Shown here: piece after piece, positions 55,867 through 64,000 of the stretch
How the letters are laid out: every line of letters begins with the position of its first letter
Position numbering within the stretch: position 1 is the first letter of the stretch
From: Venturia oleaginea
Taxonomy: Eukaryota > Ascomycota > Dothideomycetes > Venturiales > Venturiaceae
Direction of reading: 5' to 3'
Assembly: GCA_013176395.1 (NCBI GenBank)
Contig: JABMLP010000008.1
Coordinates: 1,798,001-1,862,000, forward strand
Length of the DNA: 64,000 nt
Translations under genes and position numbers: made by a program
The notes under the pieces: model-generated
The model's database searches: none
Told to the model about the DNA's origin: nothing
What the model saw: only the letters and a program-made list of their open reading frames with translations

Positions 55867-56121
55867 TGTCACGGTACGACCGCGGACAAGTCCTTCCCGC
55901 CGTTGGGGTGGCCCAACGGCACGTGATCAAGGCAGAACCGGAGTTCTGCCGAGGAAAGGTTTTAAAGCCTACGTGGCTTCAACCAATCTGTAGCTCTTTG
56001 AGCTACGTCCTGTCGGTAAACCTGCCTGTTGGTTTGCCTGCCAGTTCGTATATAGCCTGTTGAATGATACCTGTTCCTGCTGCTGCTCCTTCCTCCTGAT
56101 ACCCGAACCCGCCCCGTGACA
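55867..56121 (+). repeat. Solo gypsy LTR (TGTCACGGTAC family), copy 2
   Basis: 255 bp, TGTCACGGTACG...CGCCCCGTGACA, with TSD AGATA (55862-55866; 56122-56126). It sits in the left TIR of the surrounding transposon. Confidence 0.93.
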
Positions 56122-56676
56122 AGATATGACCCAACCCCAGATATGACCCACGAAAATCCTCCAAAGCGCATGCTACACGCGTTATCCCCATCAAGGCCTT
56201 CAAAATCATCCAAAAAATCGCCGGATTACGAAGTTCAACTATCAAAGGCTATTTATGCACTACAAAATAAAGACTTTTCGTCTATTAGGGCTGCTGCAAA
56301 GTTCTTTCAAGTTGATAACAAAACACTACAGCGCAGGCTCAACGGCGGCTTGACGAACTCTACCAGCCACGAAATGACCCAAATTCTTACCATCGCGGAA
56401 GAAGATACTCTTGTACGCTGGATTAAGCGATACACAAATACTGGAACTCATATTACCAACCCGTTGCTCAAAGAGCTCGCAATTCATATTCGACACGCAC
56501 GCGTGTCATGATCGAACTATGTTGGTATTCGAATGCAGTTAAATGTAGTTAAATGTGGTGGTTCTGCTCGATCAGGTCTAGCGCGATCAGGTCTAGCGCG
56601 AGACCGGTCGCAAGTATTTAGACTCGTCTCTACCTCTTAGTCAGCTCCTCATCCTTACAACTTCGCACATCCCATA

Positions 56677-58547
56677 ACGTAATTCACTAGCGAGCGGGCC
56701 ACACCACCGAGCGGGCTACCGAATCGATCATTTCATCTTTGCAAGCCTCTACACCACCACCTCATGCCTTCTAAAGCCCAGCAAGAAGGCCGATTACTTC
56801 TTGCTCTTCAAGCCTATCAAAAAGGCCAAATCACAACTATTTGCCAAGCTGCATTAGCTTATAATGTACCATACAGTACCCTCAAATATCGCCTCTCTGG
56901 ACGCGTTGCACGCGTCAAAACGCGCGCAAACAGCCACAAACTTACTCCCACAGAGGAAGAAGTCTTAACTCAATGGATTATCTCAATGGATAATCGAGGT
57001 TATCCTGCTCGAGTCTGTGCAGTACAGAATGCGGCGAAATTACTGCTTCAACAACGCGTCGGTCCCTCAGCCTCAATCGGTATCAACTGGTCTGCCAGGT
57101 TCATCAAGCGACAGCCTACCCTGCAATCGAGATTCAATCGCAAGTACGATTATCAGCGTGCTCAATACGAAGATCCAGAGCTTATCAGAGCCTGGTTTCG
57201 GCTTGTGAGTAATACAATTCAGAAATACGGCATTCAAGAGGAGGATATCTATAACTTCGATGAGACTGGCTTTGCAATGGGTATTGCAAGCACCTCACGC
57301 GTCGTTACTACCTCAGATCGACGGGGCAAGCCACCTCAATTACAGCCAGGCGATCGGGAGTGGGTTACAGCAATTGAAGCGATCAATGCGCGTGGCTGGT
57401 ATCTCCCTTCGATGGTTATCTTCAAGGGCAAGGTGCATCTCTCAACTTGGTTCGAAACTACACAACTACCACCTGATTGGGTGATTGCTTTGAGCGATAA
57501 CGGCTGGACGAGCAATGAGCTAGGTCTTAAGTGGCTCACTGAGATCTTTGAGCCTAATACATCCTCGAAATCAATCGGCAAACACCGGCTTCTTATCCTT
57601 GATGGCCACGGTAGCCATGCGACGCCAGAGTTTGATCAGTACTGCTCCGATCGATCGATCATAACTCTCTGTATGCCACCTCATTCCTCCCACCTATTAC
57701 AGCCTCTCGATTTAGGCTGCTTTTCACCACTTAAACGCGCGTACGGCACTCAGATCTCTGAATCCATTCGCCTTGGTATTCATCACGTGGACAAGGCTGA
57801 ATTCCTCCCAGCCTTCATGCAGGCACGGATTGAAGCTCTCTCGATCAGGAATATTCAAAGCGGCTTTGCTGCAGCAGGTCTTGTACCTCCGGATCCGGAT
57901 CAGGTGCTTTTGAAGTTGCAGATTCGGCCGTGTACACCACCTAAAGCACCTGTACAACAGACATCGTGGCAGCCGGAGACACCCCACAACGTAGCTCAAT
58001 TGGAGTAGCAAGTCAAGGTAATCAAAGACTATTTACAGCGTCGCTCAAAGAGCCCTCCAAGCCCTACAGACGCTGCAATTAATCAATTGGTTAAAGGCTG
58101 TCAAACAGCTATGCACAGCGCAGTACTGTTGGCAGATGAGAATGAGAAATTGAGAGCAGCGAATGAGAGGCAAAAGAGGAAGAGAGCAGTCAAAAAAAAA
58201 GCAGATCTCAAAGAAAATAACACTTACAGTTGCAGAGGCACAAGGCCTGATGGAGAATACTGTACAGCAGCCTATACAGGCAAGTGTTGCTCCTATACAG
58301 CAAACAGTTGTTGCAACAGCCTCGTCATCAAGTAGTGCAAGTCAAGGGAATTGCTTTGGTTTACCTAGTTGTTTTGTATGTAAGGGCTTTGACCATGCTG
58401 CAAGCGATTGCCCTAAATATCGATAATCTTCTGTATAATAGATAGTCTTGATTAATAAAGGCGTTGTGGTGGTGTAAGCTTGCAATGATGAGATGATCGA
58501 TTCGGTGGCCCGCTCGGTGGTGTGGCCCGCTCGCTAGTGAATTACGT
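56677..58547 (+). mobile_element. Full-length pogo/Fot1-type element (1871 bp)
   Basis: TIRs of about 55-60 bp beginning ACGTAATTCACTAGCGAGCG, with the module CGAGCGGGC twice, flanked by TA. Parent form of the deleted copy at 45787. Nested inside a solo LTR. Confidence 0.93.
56764..58426 (+). pseudogene. Pogo/Fot1-like transposase, full length but with a stop and a frameshift
   Basis: MPSKAQQEGRLLLALQAYQKGQ opens 414 codons carrying an HTH, CENP-B-like region, and the DDE core (YNFDETGFAMG, LLILDGHGSHA, HSSHLLQPLDLGCFSPLK). TAG at 58006-58008 follows QLE, where CAG is expected. Reading on in frame reaches an A9 run at 58192-58200, against A8 in the deleted copy, which shifts the frame before KKKQISKK. 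In the shifted frame the zinc knuckle CFVCKGFDHAASDC closes the protein at 58426. Probably inactive, though the DDE core is undamaged. Confidence 0.88.
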
Positions 58548-60060
58548 TAGAATTCAAGTCATGCTTCCAAGTCAAGTCCAAGGTCAAACGTGACAACGCG
58601 TCACGCACGCGTCACATCTTATCCTACCTACCACCCCACGCTTCACTATCAACGATAAATGGATCCAGCGCTTTCAAAAAAGACATCCTGAGATAGCAGG
58701 AGTATATGCTCGCCAGCTAGAGCATGTACGCAACGAGGGGGCAACATATGAGCATGTAAAACGCTGGTTTGACGCAGTCGGAGAGATGCTCCAGGAGCAT
58801 AAGTACGATCCTGCGCATATGTGGAATATGGATGAGGCTGGATTTGGTATTGGAGAAGAGCAGGCGTTGAAGGTGCTTGTACAACTCGACAGTGCACAGA
58901 AGTACAAGGTGATCGGAGGCAAACAGGAGTGGGTAACAGTGATTGAGTGCATCAATGCCGCAGGCGAAGCGCTGGCGCCGCTCCTGATATTCAAAGGCCA
59001 GGACGTTAATACGCGATGGATCAATGAATCATCACTTCTGGGATGGCACTTTGCAACAAGCAAGAATGGCTGGACCTCGAATAACCTTGGGTTGGCGTGG
59101 TTAATCAATGTTTTCGACCCTCTTACCCGCGAGAAGGCTACGGGTCGCCAGCGTTTACTTGTCGCGGATGGCCATGGAAGCCATATCGGGGGCGATTTTA
59201 TTGCCTACTGCATGGAGCATAATATTGATCTCCTAATTATGCCTCCTCACTGCTCACATATACTACAACCGCTTGATGTAGGCGTGTTTGCGGCGTTTAA
59301 ACGGGCCCATACTATCGAAACGCATGCGATCTCCCGGCTCAGTTCACAGCGCATCCCACGCTCAGAATGGATTGAATTACTCTCTCGTGCACGCGGAAGG
59401 GCTATGAGCAAGGAAAATATCCTTAGTGGATGGCGTGGCACCGGCTTATGGCCTGCGCTTCCTATGCGAGTACTCAGAGGGCTTCCGAAAGACTCACCTA
59501 TACCGGCTCCACAACCAATTACACCACGCGCAATAACTACTCTCGATCTCTCTTTACTACAGAGCTCTCCTCCAGAAGTAGTTGAACTATCAAAATCAAA
59601 TAAAAAGTTCATAGAGTCGTTGCGCGAGTGCCATGCCGTTCTTTCGCCGGTACGGCGCTATGCAGAGCGTATGACACGCCTATGCGAAACTCAAAATGCA
59701 ACCATTGCAATTCATGCTAAACAAATAGCTGAGCAATCCGAACTTTTGCGGAAGCGGAAGAAGGCTAAAAAGGGTAAAAGAGTTCGATTAGAGGGTGTTG
59801 CGGTCTATTCGACTACGGAAGTGTTGCGTATAGCCCGTGAGGAGGAGGCGCGCGTTGAAGCAAAAAAGCCACGGGGGCGCCAACGCAAAGTTATTATAGT
59901 TGAGACTAGTTCGGAGGAGCAAGATGAGGATTCTGAGGATTTATTAGATAGTTTTATTAAAACGCCAGTGGCACGTGGGCGGCGCGCAGTGTTCCCACAT
60001 GTCGAGGTTTGATTTTCGTGGGTCATATCTGGGGTTGGGTCATATCTGGGGTCCACACTC

Positions 60061-61010
60061 TACCTACGTTACTTAGAGCTCCGAGACCTATATCCGAGAG
60101 AACCTTAGTATAGATAAGTATAGCGCGATTATCTAGTATACCGAAATTTAGTTCTCTAGGGTTAGACTCTTACCCGACGAACGACTTAGCTGGTACTTCC
60201 TTAAGGTTCTTCAAAGAGATGATGAATTCTCTAGGTACCACGGAGCGCCATTGGAGAGTAGAATATAAGATACAGCTACACCGCAATAAGTTAGGAAGAG
60301 GGCGAACAGAGTTAAAGTAGCATTGTGAAGATTTAACGAGGTGATGGACGCTGTAGTTTGAAGTAATTGGTAACAGGATAATCCTCTTATCATAATTTCA
60401 TTCACGGTCTTAATCACCACTTCTTACCATTCCATGGCAAAGACAGGAACAGTTCCGAGGCATTTCCTCTATCGAGGTATCCTCCCCAAACATTGCATGG
60501 CAAGACCGCATCTTTCAGCTTGGTCAGATCGCTGTGGATTTCGTCCTTTCCGATGGACTAATTGTGGAGGAATCAATTAAAGCAGGGTGATTGACCAGTT
60601 CGGAGTGTTGGTCTCACAGATCGTAGATCAGATTTGTAATTGCACTTCACCGAGGAAGTGGTGACTGATCTGTCTTGCTGCATAAGAGATGATAGCGAAA
60701 GCCGATTTAGGCCATGTCCACATGTGGACGCTGGTTGAGCTCGATTTGGGGCGTCTGGCTGGCTCAGTGGAGCAAAGGGCTGAGGCTGGTCGTACGAAAG
60801 AGATGCATATAACCAGCGTTAACGACAACAAATGGATCGTGGCGGAAAAGACTGCTGCCATCCCACATCCACTCGGCAAGGCTTGCAGAATTGGTGCCTC
60901 GCAAGACCGCGCTCTAAGAGGCTGGCATCTCCACGCTGAAAAATAAGACCATTGGTTTGGTGCATGCCAGCAGAATCGGAAGTAAAGATCGGTGGCTTAT
61001 TATCATATGG
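60061..61010. other. No supported gene
   Basis: An 85-codon plus-strand frame (60689-60946) and overlapping minus-strand frames are present but show no known motif or start context. They could be a decayed gene. Confidence 0.45.
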
Positions 61011-63147
61011 CTAAGAACTACACGAGCACTGCATGCCAGTCTTGTACATGGGTACGTCGCCAACAAACCTTTCAGCATCGCCTTGCGCCTTCGCTTTGTC
61101 GCCAGTTGTGAAATCCCATTTTTCAGAGAAGGGATCGAGGACCATCTGCATAGTATTAGGTATCACCTCTCTGTCCCCTTGTCGTTCAACGCGCTCGATA
61201 ATTTCATCTAGGAGCCAGCCTTTTGGTATGAACTATGAAGCGTTAATATACCACCCAATGATAACATTGGGACTGGTCAAGACTTACATTGGGGTTCACC
61301 GCGTTCATGGCTTTCTGCCTCTCAGTATCTGAGCTTTCGTCCCAATCTTCGGTAATTCTAGTTCGCCACTTGTCCAGCCATTGCGAAATCCTCACCCTCG
61401 CATCTTCAGAGCACTTCTGATCTCTCCTGAAAAACACAGCAGCCTTTTCTTTTCTCGGTGACTCATCTGCCAGTCCTTCAATAGTGAAGAATTTAGATCC
61501 CATTCTCCGGAAGGACTGGTTGAAATCCAACTCATACGCTTCCATGATATCAAGCCACTCCGAGTATAGCTCAACAAAATCGTTCTGCTTGAACACCTTC
61601 AAGCCCAGTCTCTTTGTCATGGCTCTTTTGTACTCCTCCATGAAAACAGCTTTGTACTCTTCACCAGCAGCGCCAATCAAGGTTTCTGCTCGCTCAACGA
61701 GCTCATCAGCCCACTCCTTCTCTACACCTTTTTGAACAAAAAGTTCTTCGTCGCATCGGTCACCAGCGCCAATGAGCTCACCAAAGGACTCTCCTAATCG
61801 GACAAGATTCCACCAGATAACTGTTGGCTGGTTCTTGTAAGCGTACCGTAAAGCGTGATCGTCGTGGTTGGGAGTGTAGCTTGGATCGAAGACATCCAAG
61901 AATGCGAAAGGACCAAAATCTATCGAGAGACCGTAAATCGAAGTATTATCAGTGTTCAGCACACCATTTGTAAAACCGTAAGCCTGCCACAAGGCCACTG
62001 TTCGCGCATTACGGCGCACAATCTGACGGTAGAGACGCGCAAAGCGATTCTCGGCGTATTTGCCAGATCCTTGGACCTGCTCTTTGGGGACTCCGCTACC
62101 AATATTGATAGCAGCTGCGCCATCTACAGATGAAGAATTATTCGAGGGAACACTGCGAGAAGATTTTGTCCTATCTGATGCCGCCATTGTGTCGGCGGAG
62201 GCATCAATATTCTCGCCATTTACTGCTGGAATCTTGGCTGGAAGATTCTCCCATCCACCATATACATGGACAGCAGTGAATTCCGCCAGTTGGCGTAACA
62301 GTGATCTGTTACCTCTCGCACGAAGGAGATCAAATGTGCCGATTCGCAGCCATGATTCTGCAAACCTGGCCACGATAGCTCCAGGCTCGATTCTCTCTCG
62401 TACAACCTTCGCTTTCGGCGCCAGAGTCAGGCTCAGCGCGCGCGTTGTCGGTATGCCAATCGCATTCAGGTATTCAGAGACCAAAAACTCGCGGATTGAA
62501 GATCGAAGCACCGCTTTTCCGTCTGCGAATCGAGAGTATGGTGTCATTCCTGCGCCTTTTAATTGTACCTCATAGCGTTCATCCCAGGGCTCTTTTGTAT
62601 TCCGTTTCTTCGGGGTCTCAAATAGCGAGATAGCCCTTCCATCACCAAGCTGACCTGCCCATTGTCCAAATTGATAACCACCATAGCATTGTGCCCAAGG
62701 GTATACTGCATCGTCCGGGATATTTGCATTTGGTCCGTCATCCTCCAGAGATATGATGACATTGCCGGCCACGGTCTGCTTGAACTCGTCCAAATTCTCT
62801 TCGCCCTCCTTGATGCCGAGATCTTTCATGGCTTCCTTGCTCACTCCCAGAAGTTCTGGTTCTTGCGTATGCTCTGGGCGAACGAATGTGTACAAGGCAT
62901 CTTTGACGAGCTTTGGACGTAGCTCGTCTGCATCTCTTGCGAGTTTATGGGAGGACTGAGGTGTCGGAACGGCTGAGTCTGCGGGGAGGTTTCGTGTGAA
63001 GACGTTCGTCTTGGGGAGGTCTCTCAATGTATATGAGGCGCCACCCGAGGCTGTGTTGCTGAATTGAGCTGCCATTTGAGCGAGGCGTGAGCGCATAGAA
63101 TGTGAAGCTACTGGTTGTGTTCTTTGCAGGAAGAATCGAGGAAGCAT
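61011..63147 (-). CDS. FMP40: SelO/YdiU-family protein adenylyltransferase (FMP40-like)
   Basis: Two exons, 63147-61288 and 61232-61011, give 693 aa. The 55-nt intron (GTAAGT...TTCATAG) joins VNPN to FIPKGWLL in phase 0. SelO is a pseudokinase that transfers AMP to proteins, located in mitochondria and linked to redox control. The start MLPRFFLQRTQPVASHSMRSRL is an amphipathic basic presequence. Family motifs: PWAQCYGGYQFGQWAGQLGDGRA, EVQLKGAGMTPYSRFADGKAVLRSSIREFL, NGVLNTDNTSIYGLSIDFGPFAFLD. The protein ends CSCSS, with Cys at the antepenultimate position used by selenocysteine in animals. A low-complexity insert (about residues 310-355) separates GGWENLPAKIP from the next block. A GTG-started extension upstream was rejected in favour of this ATG. 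Confidence 0.92.
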
Positions 63148-63372
63148 GAATTCTAATAGTTCAAACACAAGAACACGTTTGTTCTTTGAATGGTTGAATG
63201 ATACCGAATTGAATTCATCAGCTTCGACTTCTCGACGATCGCCACTTTGTCCTCACTCCGTCATGCCGATATTAATCCCGGCACCACTGACGAATGTCGG
63301 CAACGGCTGAAGCCATAGAACTAACAAAACCGTGGTCGCGACACGTTCAACTCCAATCAACAACCTGAGGTC
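63148..63372. promoter_or_regulatory. Shared divergent promoter region of SelO and the WD-like gene
   Basis: The 225 bp between the two start codons. No individual element could be assigned with confidence. Confidence 0.45.
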
Positions 63373-64000
63373 ATGAATCGAGGCACCATTCCCGGCTATT
63401 ACTTCGGTGAGCTCGAATCCACGATGGAAAAGACGTGTTCTAACATAATATAGACGAGGAGAAGAAGAAGTACTTCAAGATCCAGAAGACTCAACATGCG
63501 CCAGAAGGTGCCAAGTACAGCTATGATAATTATAAGAAGGAAACCGAGGCCAAGAATGTGAGTGAGACATCTCTCAAGAGTGTGGAGCTGGGAAAATTGC
63601 TATGTGGCAGTGACACGGCGGGATAGATCGATATTTCAGACAGCAAATCTGATACTTGGTGATATTGAAGTCTTCGTTTCCGATACTCTCCGATGATTGC
63701 TTCATTCCAGAACTGCAGTCCCAATTCAGGATCGATATCGATAAATTTCTGGCGAAATCCATCTTCCAGGTTTTCAGACATCTATCCTATCGATCCCCAT
63801 CTGAGGATGTTGTCTCCAAATGAGCTCTTGACAAACATGAATTGGCGATAGCTTGTGCAAAGAAGATGGCAATGACTATCTACTAACACCGTCCCAGAAA
63901 CGAAAACGCGAACAAGACGAGGAATACAGGCGAAAGCGCCAACTGATAGCCAAAGCTCCAATCCTCCGGAATCCACTCGCAACGGGAATAGGTTCTCGCA
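63373..64000 (+). CDS. 5' part of a DCAF4-like WD-repeat gene (runs off the window)
   Basis: Exons 63373-63406, 63454-63557 and 63898 onwards, in consistent phase. The N-terminus reads MNRGTIPGYYFDEEKKKYFKIQKTQHAPEGAKYSYDNYKKETEAKN, then KRKREQDEEYRRKRQLIAKAPILRNP. The IPGYY(F/Y)DxEKxxYFKIQ...APxGAKYS pattern is the conserved start of DCAF4-type WD40 proteins, substrate receptors or related factors of CUL4 ubiquitin ligases. The second intron is 340 nt, with a TACTAAC branch point before GTCCCAG. The WD repeats would lie beyond the end of the window. Confidence 0.75.

Larger units (their letters stand above)
56504..58595 (+). repeat. Solo LTR (TGTCATGATCG family) split by a pogo element
   Basis: TGTCATGATCGAAC...GGTCAAACGTGACA, 219 bp net, flanked by the 5-bp TSD ACGCG (56499-56503; 58596-58600). 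Its insertion broke the outer transposase; removing it restores that frame. Confidence 0.9.
56170..60012 (+). pseudogene. DDE transposase of the outer pogo-type element, split by insertion
   Basis: The first part runs from MLHALSPSRPSK (or an ATG at 56143) to IHIRHAR at 56503, with an HTH (ALQNKDFSSIRAAAKFFQVDNKTLQRR). The frame resumes exactly at 58601 after the LTR/transposon insertion and one TSD are removed, then reads RFTINDKWIQRFQKRHPEIAG, the catalytic NMDEAGFGIGE, LLVADGHGSHIGGD, HCSHILQPLDVGVFAAFK and an acidic C-terminus. Apart from the insertion no lesion is seen. Unlike the other pogo transposases here it has no C-terminal zinc knuckle. Confidence 0.88.
55849..60060 (+). mobile_element. 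Pogo-type transposon with three nested insertions
   Basis: Ends GAGTGTGGACCCCAGATATG, with the module CCAGATATGACCCA twice in each TIR, flanked by TA (55847-55848; 60061-60062). Inserted in it are a solo LTR (55867-56121, TSD AGATA) and another solo LTR (56504-58595, TSD ACGCG), which itself holds a pogo element (56677-58547, TSD TA). Confidence 0.9.

Noticed and set aside
60689..60946. 85-codon plus-strand frame with plausible composition
   Set aside because: No domain, no clear promoter or splice sites, and it overlaps an equally long antisense frame.

Overview
The window is fungal nuclear DNA from a filamentous ascomycete. Short GT-AG introns of about 45-70 nt with CTAAC-type branch points interrupt most host genes. 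The transposons are pogo/Fot1, chromoviral Ty3/gypsy and Ty1/copia types, and several old copies carry CAA/CAG/CGA-to-stop changes of the kind left by RIP. The FHA-kinase and DUF6914-type genes suggest a dothideomycete, perhaps Pleosporales; that placement is inference.

Layout. 1-1400: a tail-to-tail inverted duplication with a near-perfect hairpin at its centre. 2332-6153: two housekeeping genes read divergently, MAK16 (six exons, one of 13 nt) and the mitochondrial tRNA-modification GTPase MSS1/MnmE. 6154-10226: about 4 kb without a convincing gene, but with three copies of a heptapeptide reading frame. 10227-13172: an APC-family permease and an adenine phosphoribosyltransferase-like gene. 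15600-24750: a retroelement complex in which a 5'-truncated gypsy chromovirus lies between two inverted 594-bp copies of another element's 5' region; one copy is split by an intact pogo/Fot1 transposon. 25549-27296: a second APC permease. 27710-27827: a 5S rRNA gene or close pseudogene. 28499-33308: a young copia element with identical LTRs but no reverse-transcriptase core. 34151-35638: an APH-family kinase and a DUF6914-type gene, tail to tail. 36200-47300: mostly relics (chromovirus ends, Tc1/mariner, kinase pseudogenes, LTRs) with one tryptophan-rich orphan gene. 47529-50187: a six-exon gene for a tyrosine-recombinase-like protein of the DUF3435 type, broken by one extra base. 50824-60060: a dense transposon nest, three levels deep. 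61011-64000: SelO/FMP40 and the start of a DCAF4-like WD gene, read divergently.

The host genes are unrelated housekeeping or transport genes and form no visible pathway or cluster. The nests can be ordered because target-site duplications (TSDs) and restored reading frames mark each insertion. The observations most worth following are: the recombinase gene, which resembles Starship captain proteins; the RT-less but recently moved copia element; an unclassified 2.3-kb element whose removal restores a transposase frame; terminal inverted repeats (TIRs) built from repeated 15-17-bp modules in at least four pogo-type families; the MGRGGYN peptide repeats; and the MAK16 micro-exon beside a GC-AG intron.
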